The position numbers and the translations under genes were made by a program. Of a stretch of 62,419 bases of DNA, positions 38,723 through 46,991 are shown in pieces. Numbering within the stretch: position 1 is the first letter of the stretch; each line of letters begins with the position of its first letter. Origin of the DNA: Gammaproteobacteria bacterium (GTDB lineage: Bacteria > Pseudomonadota > Gammaproteobacteria > SZUA-140); the NCBI GenBank assembly GCA_026981935.1, contig JALSIC010000056.1, forward strand, positions 1 through 62,419. The letters are read 5' to 3'. The notes below the pieces were generated by a model. That model saw only the letters and a list, made by a program, of their open reading frames with translations, did not search any database and had not been told where the DNA came from.

Positions 38723-39224
38723 GATATGGTTAACAGCCGCTTTGTTGTGGGCGTTACTGACTGGTTGTATGGAGCCGCCTGAAGGGACTCTGAAGGTGGG
38801 TGCCAAGGCGCCCAGTCTCAGGACTGTCAAACTGGCCGATGTGGGTGGAGACTTCAGCCGTATTACGACTTATCGCTATCCAGATGAACGAATGTATCAG
38901 TATTCTCTCGATGAGGCTCTGCAGCTGGGCAAGCCCATTGTGTTGGAGTTTGCGACACCTGGACATTGTACGGTATGCGACAAGCAGCTCCAGATGCTGA
39001 AGGCCATGCTGGCCAAATACGGTGACCAAGTGATTTTTCTCCATATGGATCAGTACCAGAATCCAGGAGCCTTCATTGCCTATCGTGTCAAGGGGGATCC
39101 CTGGACATTCGTGATTGATGAGGAGGGAATTGTACGTTTCAAACGCCCGGGGCGGATGTTGTATCAGGAGCTGGATCAAGTACTATCCAAAATAGTGACT
39201 GCTTCCGAAGAAACAGCAGGATGA
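38709..39224 (+). CDS. Thioredoxin-fold lipoprotein
   Basis: 171 residues with lipobox ALLTGC near residue 20, so it is anchored to a membrane facing the periplasm. A thioredoxin-like fold follows: KPIVLEFATPGHCTVCDKQLQML with CXXC as CTVC, then VIFLHMDQ and DPWTFVIDEEG. Such proteins deliver electrons or metal during cytochrome c or copper-center assembly (SCO/TlpA-like roles). The 5' end overlaps the preceding gene, which ties it to the same operon. Confidence 0.85.
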   Translation: MQALKIWLTAALLWALLTGCMEPPEGTLKVGAKAPSLRTVKLADVGGDFSRITTYRYPDERMYQYSLDEALQLGKPIVLEFATPGHCTVCDKQLQMLKAMLAKYGDQVIFLHMDQYQNPGAFIAYRVKGDPWTFVIDEEGIVRFKRPGRMLYQELDQVLSKIVTASEETAG

Positions 39225-39228
39225 ACAA

Positions 39229-39687
39229 GTGGCTAACAAGAAAAATCAATTTGATCTTGTCCCGGACAAGAAAGGCCTGATATGGGATCTGTTGCTGTAT
39301 GTCACTACCGTCTTTGCACTGTTGTCCATCGGCATCAAGCTGTGGTTCAGCCCTGACCAGGGGTGGGCATATCTTCTGATCTTTCTTGCCAGCTTGTTCT
39401 TTTTCATCGGTGCGAACCGCATTCTCAAGACACGCCTCATGGTGTTGCCCTCTGCGCCTGTCTCTCTGGTCATTGAGCCGAGCCGGATACTCGTCAGGCT
39501 CAAGGACGGTACGGAGCAGGTTCTGGTCAAGGACCTGAAATTCTACTCGGAGATCGGCGGCAAGACATTTGCCCTGACCGGAATGGACCTGACGGGCAAG
39601 AAACAGCAATACATCTTTCATCGCGGCCAGTTCGTCGACGAAGGCGCCTACAATGACGCCAGGGCCTTGCTGGAAGTCTATCGCTGA
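39229..39687 (+). CDS. Small membrane protein, PH-like domain
   Basis: 152 residues from GTG 39229, five bases after the stop of the previous gene. Two hydrophobic helices (residues about 20-42 and 46-65) are followed by a soluble beta-rich part with VIEPSRILVRLKDGTEQVLVKDL, resembling a bacterial PH-like module. Family not recognised. It is the last gene of the 37603-39687 operon. Confidence 0.7.
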   Translation: MANKKNQFDLVPDKKGLIWDLLLYVTTVFALLSIGIKLWFSPDQGWAYLLIFLASLFFFIGANRILKTRLMVLPSAPVSLVIEPSRILVRLKDGTEQVLVKDLKFYSEIGGKTFALTGMDLTGKKQQYIFHRGQFVDEGAYNDARALLEVYR

Positions 39688-39961
39688 TGCTCCACGGTAA
39701 GGGTTTTCATTGCGGCTGTTTTGCTTGTGATATCCCGGCGGGCGCGCCCCCGCCGCGAAGGGGACAGCTTTTCCAGCAAGCCCTGAAGATTTGAGGGATA
39801 GAAATGATGCCGGAACAATTTGAGGTTTACATTAACCATCGTGTAGCCTGCAGGCCCTCAAGGCCGGTATCCAGGGGAAGGCACCACTCATCCTGACAGC
39901 TTCGTGTAGCATGAATGCGGGCTCCCGCAGCCGGGATACAGACCCCGAGCCCCGGCATCCT

Positions 39962-40138
39962 CTTGTCATTGCCACCACACCTTTGTCATTTCGGCCATGC
40001 TTCTTTGTCATTTCTCGATACGCTCGAAATGACAGGGATAGTGTCATTCCCACCGTGCCTCCTTGCCATTGCCGCCACGCTGCCTTGTCATTGCGACCTC
40101 ACTTTCTTGTCATTTCCCGCTACGCTCGAAATGACAGG
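39962..40138. repeat. TGTCATTTC stem-loop repeats
   Basis: Degenerate tandem motif based on TTGTCATT(G/T)CNNCC, repeated about seven times. Two copies end in an identical stem-loop: TGTCATTTC(40006-40014) with GAAATGACA(40026-40034), and the same at 40108-40136, each with an 11-base loop. It looks like a REP/BIME-type extragenic repeat. The surrounding 39688-40538 region (850 bases) holds no other recognised feature. Confidence 0.65.
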
Positions 40139-40538
40139 CGTCACCTGGAACGACAACCGTCAACTGAAAACAATGAATCTCAACTATTGAAACTGACACG
40201 AGTGACCGATGGTCGTCATACAGACTGGATGCAGGGCACGAGGGCCGGAAGCGTGGGAAAGGTGGCTTTCATCCCGGATTCCGTTTCGCTTCATCAGGCT
40301 ATGTATGTCAGGTATTTACTGAGGGTCTCGTAGTTGAATGGACAGGGTCCGGCTGTAAGTGCGCCGGTTTGGTAGCCTGTATGAAGCGCTGCAAGAGCGC
40401 AATCCAGGAAACCAGACGGCAAAACCCCCACACCCGGATTACGTTTCACTCCATCCGGGCTGCACATTTTGATGTGGACAATTATGAGACCATTAATCAA
40501 GTAATGCTCAATAGGCAATCGTGTGGTGGAACAGGCCT

Positions 40539-41129
40539 TCAGCTGACGATCACACGTTCCAGTTCCATGAAAGTCTTGGCGATATCTGCCGGTTCTATGG
40601 GAACGCCCATTTGACGGCCGATCTGGGTGGCCGAGAAGATACCACAGACTTCCATGACTTTCGTTGACTCGTTGCGGTTCACCACGATGGCGTGGTGGCG
40701 GCCGTTCTTGAGGAGGGTTTCGATGATGTCGCCGACCCGCGCCTCCTCGACGTCCCTGAGCATCAATACCTCGAGACGGTGGGCAGGCGTCATGATGTCA
40801 CCCACCCGGACTTCGTCGCGCGAGCAGTGCATCTTCTGCATGTGCAACATGGGTTTCTCGCCGAGAATATCGGCGGCCGTGATGATACCGCAGATGGCAT
40901 CGTCGTCATCGGTCACCAGCAGGAGCCGTACATTATTGAGGATCATTTGCTGGTTGCATTCATCCAGTGAAACCTGCGGCCGTGTGGTATGGGTTCTGGT
41001 GCGGCGCAGATCGGTCATGACATTGATGGCAGGGTCGTCCGATGTGACATGCAACAAGCTCGGCTTGGACAGATAGCAGATGTCTCCCATGCCCAGCAAA
41101 GTCGTGCGGAGTGCGCGGTACGGCTTCAT
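40539..41129 (-). CDS. CBS-domain protein
   Basis: 196 residues with a pair of CBS modules: QMILNNVRLLLVTDDDDAICGIITAADIL (first) and IIETLLKNGRHHAIVVNRNES to VCGIFSATQIGRQMG (second). The linker carries VGDIMTPAHRLEVL. The N-terminal 55 residues are basic with no recognised domain. CBS pairs bind adenine nucleotides and usually regulate a partner, which is not encoded here. It is divergent from the small peptide gene at 41386. Confidence 0.85.
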   Translation of the reverse strand: MKPYRALRTTLLGMGDICYLSKPSLLHVTSDDPAINVMTDLRRTRTHTTRPQVSLDECNQQMILNNVRLLLVTDDDDAICGIITAADILGEKPMLHMQKMHCSRDEVRVGDIMTPAHRLEVLMLRDVEEARVGDIIETLLKNGRHHAIVVNRNESTKVMEVCGIFSATQIGRQMGVPIEPADIAKTFMELERVIVS

Positions 41130-41385
41130 GATGGAGTGCCCTCCTCTTGGTAATTGTCAGGCCAGCTGTGGACCTTGCAATGGGATTATACGCATCGTCA
41201 ATACAACGGTTGAGTGCCAGGATCAGGATTGCCATGCCCCCGATGATTTTGTAGACTAAAATGGTCGGTTATTGCCATGCACTTAGTGTGCCTTTAAGGG
41301 ATCACACAACCCGGTTCTGAGGGGGATCGTGGGGGAGCATGGAGACCAGGCGAGTATTGATAATAAAACCCAAGGAGATCTCAAA

Positions 41386-41463
41386 ATGAAACTGAATGTT
41401 CTGGTGTTGCTCTTCATTCTCGCTTTCTTCATCTTCGTTATCCTTCCTGCCACTACCATCTAA
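41386..41463 (+). CDS. 25-residue hydrophobic peptide
   Basis: 25 residues, MKLNVLVLLFILAFF then IFVILPATTI, essentially one helix with a Lys at the start. ATG 41386 has AAGGAGATCTC just before it. A hairpin follows at 41480. It stands alone, between a CBS gene and a broken gene on the opposite strand. It is too short for certainty, but the ribosome site is good and it resembles the other tiny helices in the island. Confidence 0.6.
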   Translation: MKLNVLVLLFILAFFIFVILPATTI

Positions 41464-41479
41464 TTAAGTGCAATAAGGG

Positions 41480-41515
41480 CCCTCGGTCTGGGCAGCGCCA
41501 TGCCCAGGTCGAGGG
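41480..41515 (+). terminator. Hairpin after the small peptide gene
   Basis: CCCTCG-CTGGGCA at 41480-41494 pairs with TGCCCAG-CGAGGG at 41501-41515 around a six-base loop, with one bulged base on each side. No T-tract follows, so it may be a stabilising hairpin or a weak terminator. Confidence 0.5.
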
Positions 41516-41585
41516 ACTGCGTTCTAAGGATTGCTGCTTTCAACGACCATCCGCGGCCATTTCTCTCGCGCGTTTGCGTTTCAGA

Positions 41586-42011
41586 TTAGGCTTCCCAGTC
41601 GGACTCGTCGGGATAGATCATGGGATTCTGATTGATGCGCCACATTTTGTGATGCGGCGGCTCCATGCCTTCGTCGTGGCAGGATTCCAGGCTGTGTTCC
41701 TCAGAGATGTCACAGACCAGAGGCGCATCTCCCATCGTGGCCTTGAACTGATACGGGAGGGTGCCGCATTGGTTCTTCCCCGTCGGAGAGCAGCTCTTGA
41801 CGCGGAACATGCCATAGAATGGATCTCAGCCTATGGCGCCTGTCAGTATCGGGTACACTGGCAGCAGCAGGGCATAGGTATCCCAGAAAGCGGCCTTGCT
41901 GACAGTGGCAACGATGAAGTAATAGGCACCCGCCACCAGGATGATACCAAGTACCAGGCGAAACAGCCTGTCAGCCAGGCCGATATTCTGAAACGGCTCA
42001 TGGTGAGTCAT
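41586..42011 (-). pseudogene. DUF2892-type membrane protein with in-frame TGA
   Basis: Read from ATG 42011 the frame gives MTHHEPFQNIGLADRLFRL, then two helices and PILTGAIG. At this point a TGA (41826-41828) stops it. The same frame continues without a break as DPFYGMFRVKSC and a hydrophilic tail with several Cys and His (CGTLPYQ, SCHDEGMEPPHH) to the stop at 41586. In DUF2892 proteins the helical pair is normally followed by G-W/F/Y-x-P-x-Y, so the TGA occupies a position where Trp (TGG) would be expected. The most likely explanation is a nonsense mutation; the total would be about 141 residues. A sequencing error or readthrough cannot be excluded. Confidence 0.7.
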
Positions 42012-42203
42012 ACTTGATGTGTTCAAGGCGATCACCTTCTTTACTGTGGTGATATGACACATCAGCTATTGGAACATGAGACGGCACGCCCTTCAGTAAC
42101 ATCGCTACATTGGGAAAACATGTTTTGATGCCTGCACGCGAGCGCAACAGCAGGTCCCGGTCAAGGGAGGGACAATGCCGCTTCTCAGCGATGAGCAAAG
42201 TGA

Positions 42204-42458
42204 TCAAGACTCATCCTGTCTCGATGGCTCCTTGTTCTGCAGGCTCTGCATATACAGGGCGTGCAGGCGGCGGCGGCGTACGATATTGCGGGCCATAAAT
42301 CCCATGGCGATGGCGCCGATGACAACGACAATGAACATGACGGTATTTTCCGTGCGTTCGCTGACCAGCCCGCCGATGAACATATGAACCGTGTAGGCAA
42401 GCAGTGTCAGTGAGCTGATGCCCACAATGCTGTAAATGATGATTTCCTTCTTGTCCAT
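42204..42458 (-). CDS. Small two-helix membrane protein
   Basis: 84 residues from ATG 42458: MDKKEIIIYSIVGISS then two helices (about residues 6-28 and 38-58) and a basic C-terminal tail (RRRRLHALYMQSLQNK). An earlier ATG at 42575 in frame would add a polar leader and is not preferred. Function not recognised. It lies upstream of the broken DUF2892 gene on the same strand and may be cotranscribed. Confidence 0.6.
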   Translation of the reverse strand: MDKKEIIIYSIVGISSLTLLAYTVHMFIGGLVSERTENTVMFIVVVIGAIAMGFMARNIVRRRRLHALYMQSLQNKEPSRQDES

Positions 42459-43067
42459 GATTCTAAGGTGTTTCCTTAAGCAGGTTAGGTGGGCCTTCGT
42501 AACCGGACAGTAAATGGTTGGCGCTCGTTTTTCCCTGGGTTGGACGATGGCCCTGTAATGAATGATAGACGTCAAGGTATAAGATTGCTGTGTCAGGATC
42601 GCAATGGCAAGGGGTTATTCATCGACACAGGTGGTCGTGAAGACGTGACAGTCGGCTAAAGGGTGCTTGAGCCAGTCATCAAGCTGAGATGTATCAGGTG
42701 CAGTCTAAGGCAAGGGGCGGCAAATTTATGACGCACAGTACGCTGTCCCGATTTCAATATGATACATGAGTAAAATGATCATATTCAATATCTGTTTGAT
42801 TACAAAGATGTATTTTTGTTTGAGTCAAGACAGGCAATGAGCCTGCCCGGGTGGATGGGGTAACCGGGAAACGGGCGCAAAACAGGCCTGGACGGGAGCT
42901 TGCAAAATCCGGAATTAGGTCTATAATCCAATGTCATGCGGGGAGTCTAAGTCTGACTGTTTGCGCACGGAAAGCATCCGCTGAGCAGGGTTGAACCAGC
43001 GACCTGGCTTGGCATTCAGCTGCTTTCACTCAACAACTTACAACGTAGCAAAAAATAAGGGGGGAGT
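42459..43067. other. Promoter region of the oxidase operon
   Basis: 609 bases without a gene, AT-rich in the middle. It must carry promoters for the minus-strand gene and for the oxidase operon. Seen: FNR-like half site TTTGATTACAAAGA near 42798 with a poor second half, and the leader CAAAAAATAAGG at 43049-43060 shared with the operon at 36307. No complete regulator site or RNA gene was seen. Confidence 0.5.
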
Positions 43068-43358
43068 ATGGAAAACAAGCTCACTGTAGGTAAGATCTTC
43101 TGGGTTCTCCTGATACCCGCATTCACCGTCGGCATGGGCAACGGCAGTGTGTTTGGTGCGGCGGTGATGTGTGCTGTAGGTCGCGGGCCTTACGAGAGCT
43201 GGGGCGGCTGGGGTGCCGAAGGCTACGATCCCACCACTTTCAGTGGATTCATCAACTGGATGATGATTCTCTTTGGCGTGGCCTTTTCAATCATACTTGC
43301 GCTGGCCTTGAAGAAGCACGGCGAAATCGAAATGCAGCGTGATAACACAGGTTGGTGA
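43068..43358 (+). CDS. Small two-helix protein, first gene of oxidase operon
   Basis: 96 residues with helices near 8-36 (KIFWVLLIPAFTVGMGNG) and 62-82 (NWMMILFGVAFSIILALAL). The loop between them is rich in Gly and Trp (GPYESWGGWGAEGYD). GGGGGGAGT precedes ATG 43068. It is placed immediately upstream of a tiny peptide and the CcoN-like subunit, so it is probably a subunit or assembly factor of that oxidase. Not recognised by sequence. Confidence 0.7.
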   Translation: MENKLTVGKIFWVLLIPAFTVGMGNGSVFGAAVMCAVGRGPYESWGGWGAEGYDPTTFSGFINWMMILFGVAFSIILALALKKHGEIEMQRDNTGW

Positions 43359-43432
43359 ATGTTGCGCGCAAACAGGCAAACAGGCTTGAATATAGCTGAA
43401 CTGGTAACGAAATCTAGGGGAGGGTAAAAATT

Positions 43433-43525
43433 ATGTTGGCAGCGTTTGCAGGAGCATGTGGCGTGATTCTCGCTTTTTCCAGCATGTGGTTTTCCTGGTA
43501 CTTGCTGAACAAGATGTCCGAGTGA
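43433..43525 (+). CDS. 30-residue membrane peptide in oxidase operon
   Basis: 30 residues: MLAAFAGACGVILAFS then SMWFSWYLLNKMSE, one helix with Cys at residue 9 and a basic-acidic end. It has a very strong ribosome site, GGGGAGGGTAAAAATT, before ATG 43433. It lies between the 96-residue gene and the CcoN-like subunit (67 bases before the latter). A small oxidase subunit is the natural guess. Confidence 0.65.
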   Translation: MLAAFAGACGVILAFSSMWFSWYLLNKMSE

Positions 43526-43591
43526 GCGCATAGAGTGAAAGGGAATCATTCGACTATAACAAAATCGATTTAGTGTAGGAGGGCTGGAAGG

Positions 43592-45001
43592 ATGCTGTTA
43601 AAATACCTTTTTGCAAAGAACGAAGATATCCCGCCAGGGACAGCAACGATCTTCTTTGGGTATTCTTCGATTTTTTGGTTCGTTATCGGAACCGGTATCG
43701 GCTCATTTAACGCTGCAAAGCTCGCGTTTCCAGATTTTGTGACGGGAACCGAGCTTTTTGCGTTTGGGCACATGCGCCAGGTGCATGTGCTGGCAGTGAT
43801 TCTGGGCTGGATCTCCATGGCCTTTGCCATGACCATGATGTACATGACGCCTGCCCTGGGCAACACGAAACTGTGGTCGGAAAAGCTGGGCTTGTGGACG
43901 GCGATGAACTGGAACATCGGTCTGTCGCTGGGTCTGTTTCTCCTCTGGATGGGATTTACCTCCGGCCGCGAGTATTCTGACCTCATCTGGCCCATCGACC
44001 TGGTGGTGATCTTCGGTGTGCTGTTGCCTCTGGGTATCAATGTCTGGATGACAATTGCCCACCGAAGGACTCAGGGTATCTACATCACCAACTGGTTCTT
44101 TGGCGCCTGTATCTTCTTTGTTATCGTGGTCTTTGTCGTTGGCCAGTCCGCCGAGCTGTTCAACCTCACGGGGCTGACGGAGGGCTATCTCACCTTCTGG
44201 TTCGCTCACAACGTGTTGGGGTTGTGGATCACGCCGGTAGCGGCGGCCATCGCTTACTACACGATTCCGAAATTGACGGGTAACCCGCTGTACTCGCACC
44301 GGATCGGTCACCTCCACTTCTGGGCGATCATCGCCTTCTATTCCACACCGGCTTCGCATCACCTGCTTGCGGCTCCGCTGCCCGAGTGGTTGAAGTCCTT
44401 TGCCTCAGTGGAAGGCGTGCTGATCCTGATCCCGGCCGTTGCCTTCGTGGCCAACATCCTGCTGACCATGAAGGGCCGCTGGAGCATGTTCGTGGAGAAT
44501 GTGGAGATCAAGTTCTCGGTGACGGGCGTGCTGCTCGCCATTCCCCTGAACATGCAGGGTGGCTTCCAACAGACCCGCGCCATCAACTGGTATGTTCATG
44601 GCACGGGATGGATCGTGGCGCACGCGCACCTGGCCTTGCTGGGCATGTCCAGCTTCCTTGAGATTGCGGCAGTCTACTTCGGCCTGCAGCAGATGCTGCG
44701 CAGGAAGCTGTATTCGCTGGCCCTGGCCAATTTCCACTACTGGTTCGTGATCATCGGTTTCTGCATCTACTGGATCTCCATGACCATCGCCGGTCTGATC
44801 CAGGGCGCAGGGAAGATCTACGAAGTACCGTATATCGACGTGGTTATCGCCGAGCACCCGTACATGATCGCCCGCTGGGTGGGTGGCACCATGGTCTTTA
44901 CGGGTAACCTCGTCTGGCTCTACAACATGTACATGACGGCAGTCGAAGGCACCGTGGTGCCCAAGGGCCGCTATGCACATGAGCTGGCCTACGAGAGATA
45001 A
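43592..45001 (+). CDS. Divergent CcoN-like heme-copper oxidase subunit I
   Basis: 469 residues, about 12 helices, aligning with cbb3-type subunit I. All heme and copper ligands are visible: His65 (low-spin heme b, in MRQVHVLAVILGW), His206 (WFAHNVLGLW), His256 and His257 (PASHHLL) for CuB, and His344 plus His346 (IVAHAHLALLG) for heme b3 and heme b. The tyrosine that cross-links to the CuB His is Tyr250, six residues before His256, so an oxygen-reducing site is expected. The Glu conserved in the STFEGP motif of CcoN is replaced by Gln322 (NMQGG), and the Tyr of PVYSYRL by His (PLYSHRI). No signal peptide. ATG 43592 has TAGGAGGGCTGG upstream. Confidence 0.9.
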   Translation: MLLKYLFAKNEDIPPGTATIFFGYSSIFWFVIGTGIGSFNAAKLAFPDFVTGTELFAFGHMRQVHVLAVILGWISMAFAMTMMYMTPALGNTKLWSEKLGLWTAMNWNIGLSLGLFLLWMGFTSGREYSDLIWPIDLVVIFGVLLPLGINVWMTIAHRRTQGIYITNWFFGACIFFVIVVFVVGQSAELFNLTGLTEGYLTFWFAHNVLGLWITPVAAAIAYYTIPKLTGNPLYSHRIGHLHFWAIIAFYSTPASHHLLAAPLPEWLKSFASVEGVLILIPAVAFVANILLTMKGRWSMFVENVEIKFSVTGVLLAIPLNMQGGFQQTRAINWYVHGTGWIVAHAHLALLGMSSFLEIAAVYFGLQQMLRRKLYSLALANFHYWFVIIGFCIYWISMTIAGLIQGAGKIYEVPYIDVVIAEHPYMIARWVGGTMVFTGNLVWLYNMYMTAVEGTVVPKGRYAHELAYER

Positions 45002-45064
45002 TCGCAACGATAAATTGCGAGTGGAAACAGGCAGGAGACATAAGTTATCCAGCCCTTTATAAAT

Positions 45065-45086
45065 CCCCCCGGCGCAAGCCGGGGGG
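45065..45086 (+). other. Intercistronic hairpin with GCAA loop
   Basis: Perfect 9-base stem CCCCCCGGC/GCCGGGGGG closed by the GNRA-type tetraloop GCAA, with no T-tract after it. It lies between the CcoN-like and CcoO-like genes. It probably stabilises the upstream transcript or sets their expression ratio rather than terminating. Confidence 0.75.
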
Positions 45087-45116
45087 TGACTAAAAATAAC
45101 AGGGGAGGAATGAGAA

Positions 45117-46073
45117 GTGGCATTTCAACAATATAAGCTAGGAACAGCAGGGATCGGGGCAATGCTCGGGCTGTCTATGTCCATCACGCTGTTTTTCCCG
45201 AGCTGGGACTTCAGGTCTGCAGAATCGACCTGGGTGGGTCTGGACAAGTCCCTCTCCAATGGGCGCGTGATCGGATGGTCGTATGAGGATCCCCTGGTGC
45301 GTGGTGATGGTAAGCCGATTACGGTGATATTAAACAAGGATCCAAAAACCGGTGAAGAATTCGACCCAGCGATTCGCGCTTATGTTTATAAGCCAGGTAC
45401 TCCCTTTGCTGCGGTGGTGAATCACCCTGACAACCTGGGTCCGACGGTGAAGAGCCTCAGCATCAGCAAGGGTAAAATTGATCAGGCTGAGAAAAGCGCT
45501 GGTGCTGTGTTCATCATCAGCTATGCCGATGTGAACGGTGAGGAGTGGGCCTATGTTGAAAACGCAACTGCAACAAGAGGATGGACGCCGAGCCAAGTGC
45601 TGAACTCCACCGATGAAAGTCAGCATAAATATGTGGGTAAAGGAAAGACCGTTTATATCACTGAGGGTTGCTGGTGGTGTCACACCCTGCTGCCCGAGCA
45701 TACCCAGGACTGGCAGGTCTTCGGGTGGCCTCCCTACGTGGGTGACATGAACGGTGAGATGCCCACGGCATTTGGCTCTGACCGCAAGGCACCGGATTTG
45801 TTGCACGTAGCCTCTCGCAACTCGTCCCGTGAATGGATGATGCTGCACTTCTTCAACCCACGTTTGGTTCAGCCCAACTCCATCATGCCTCGTTTTGATT
45901 ATCTGTGGGGCAAGACAGACGCCAACGGCAATCCCATCGATTTTGCAAAATGGCGTAAGGAGTACGATGAATATCGTAAAGGGCTGCGAGCATATCCACC
46001 AGAGGTGCCTGAATATGCGCCTGACACCGAGATCAGGGCCTTGATCGATTGGATTTTGACCAGCTTAAAATAA
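45117..46073 (+). CDS. Divergent CcoO-like membrane cytochrome c
   Basis: 318 residues from GTG 45117 with GGGGAGGAATGAG upstream. One N-terminal helix (residues 8-28) is followed by a long segment (about residues 40-170) not present in normal CcoO. Then come the heme site CWWCH (Cys185-His189, within YITEGCWWCHTLLPEH) and a CcoO-like tail (FNPRLVQPNSIMPRF with Met257 as a likely axial ligand), ending with an extra 50 residues. Canonical CcoO is about 200 residues. It is probably the electron-entry subunit next to the CcoN-like protein. No CcoP gene follows. Confidence 0.88.
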   Translation: MAFQQYKLGTAGIGAMLGLSMSITLFFPSWDFRSAESTWVGLDKSLSNGRVIGWSYEDPLVRGDGKPITVILNKDPKTGEEFDPAIRAYVYKPGTPFAAVVNHPDNLGPTVKSLSISKGKIDQAEKSAGAVFIISYADVNGEEWAYVENATATRGWTPSQVLNSTDESQHKYVGKGKTVYITEGCWWCHTLLPEHTQDWQVFGWPPYVGDMNGEMPTAFGSDRKAPDLLHVASRNSSREWMMLHFFNPRLVQPNSIMPRFDYLWGKTDANGNPIDFAKWRKEYDEYRKGLRAYPPEVPEYAPDTEIRALIDWILTSLK

Positions 46074-46092
46074 TAAAGCGGAGGGCAGTATA

Positions 46093-46740
46093 ATGGGATG
46101 GAAATTTGACAATCCTCTTTATACCCTGGCGGATGAAGAGGAAGTGAACAGGATGATCCAGCTGTGGGAGGCCGAGAAGCCGGGTGGCATGTGGGAAGGC
46201 AACAACCGCCTGCCCTACCCCATCACCTACCTGCTGGCGCTGATCATTCTTACGGCCTTTTTGATCACCATGCCGATCTGGGGGCAGCGTCCCACGGCAG
46301 AGTTGTATGCACCTATGGTGGAGCTGATGGACTCGCCGGAGGTGCAAAACATGGCCACCGACGAGGAGAAGATCGCATACCTGACAAAGCGAGCCATGGA
46401 GGTGCTCGAGACGTCAGATGATTCCAGGCTGCCAGGGCTCTTGGAAAGGCATCCGATCTCATGGCTTGACCTGCAGCTGATTGCGCCTGCAATCCGCGAA
46501 ATCGCATCATCTGGTGGACCCTACGGCCTGGAAAGCTATAACGTGATCGGCGACCAGGTTGTGCTGGCCAACTTCGAAGGCAACTGGCGCGAAGACGGTC
46601 TGCGTGAGCGCGTTCAGCCATGGTGGGACAAGGGTTTCACCATTGATGTCTTCTATGTGACCTATTTTATTATTGCCATGGTCATTGTCTGCAAGCGCTT
46701 GCCGCCTTACCAGCGCAAGCCTGACATGTCCAAGGTCTGA
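46093..46740 (+). CDS. Oxidase-operon membrane protein with two end helices
   Basis: 215 residues with one helix near residue 45-63 (PITYLLALIILTAFLITM) and another near the C-terminus (residues 183-203, FTIDVFYVTYFIIAMVIVC). A soluble domain of about 120 residues lies between them. No heme motif or known fold was recognised. It starts 19 bases after the CcoO-like gene and is therefore a likely additional oxidase subunit. Confidence 0.75.
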   Translation: MGWKFDNPLYTLADEEEVNRMIQLWEAEKPGGMWEGNNRLPYPITYLLALIILTAFLITMPIWGQRPTAELYAPMVELMDSPEVQNMATDEEKIAYLTKRAMEVLETSDDSRLPGLLERHPISWLDLQLIAPAIREIASSGGPYGLESYNVIGDQVVLANFEGNWREDGLRERVQPWWDKGFTIDVFYVTYFIIAMVIVCKRLPPYQRKPDMSKV

Positions 46741-46770
46741 GCTGGGTGTATATGAGAGGAGAGAATAATC

Positions 46771-46920
46771 ATGATTGATATCGATTTCGCACCCACTGTA
46801 TTTGCATTTATCATACTTGGCGTTTTGATCCTGCCGGCATGGTACGGCTTTGCGATGGTCGATAAATACTGGCAGAAGCATAAAGCCGAGGACTCAGATG
46901 ATGTGGATGCTTTCAACTGA
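46771..46920 (+). CDS. 49-residue CcoQ-like peptide
   Basis: 49 residues: MIDIDFAPTVFAFIIL leads into a single helix, then a Trp/Lys interface (DKYWQKHK) and an acidic tail (EDSDDVDAFN). The size and layout (helix plus acidic tail) resemble CcoQ, the small stabilising subunit of cbb3 oxidases. No sequence identity is claimed. AGAGGAGAG precedes ATG 46771. It is the last gene before the terminator at 46957. Confidence 0.7.
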   Translation: MIDIDFAPTVFAFIILGVLILPAWYGFAMVDKYWQKHKAEDSDDVDAFN

Positions 46921-46956
46921 GATCTAACGGTCTCGCAACAGGGGACCGTCTGTCGA

Positions 46957-46991
46957 AATGCCGCTGGCCAGTTTCTGGTCAGCGGCATTTT
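46957..46991 (+). terminator. Rho-independent terminator of the oxidase operon
   Basis: Stem AATGCCGCTGGCCAG with CTGGTCAGCGGCATT (one mismatch) around a short loop, followed by TTCTTTG. It ends the operon 43068-46920. Confidence 0.85.

Noticed and set aside
41826-41828. Selenocysteine or UGA-as-Trp readthrough
   Set aside because: No SECIS-like hairpin was seen downstream, and other genes here end with TGA, so the code is standard.
42770-42835. FNR site in the oxidase promoter region
   Set aside because: Only half sites matched; the second half of each candidate was poor.
43009-43026. Possible sigma-54 promoter before 43068 (TTGGCATTCAGCTGCTTT)
   Set aside because: The spacing between the GG and GC elements is one base short of the consensus, and no activator site was seen.
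43592-45001. CcoN-like protein as a nitric oxide reductase lacking the catalytic Tyr
   Set aside because: At first an Ala at residue 316 seemed to replace the cross-linked Tyr. The relevant Tyr lies six residues before the CuB His pair, and Tyr250 is there, so the oxidase site is intact.
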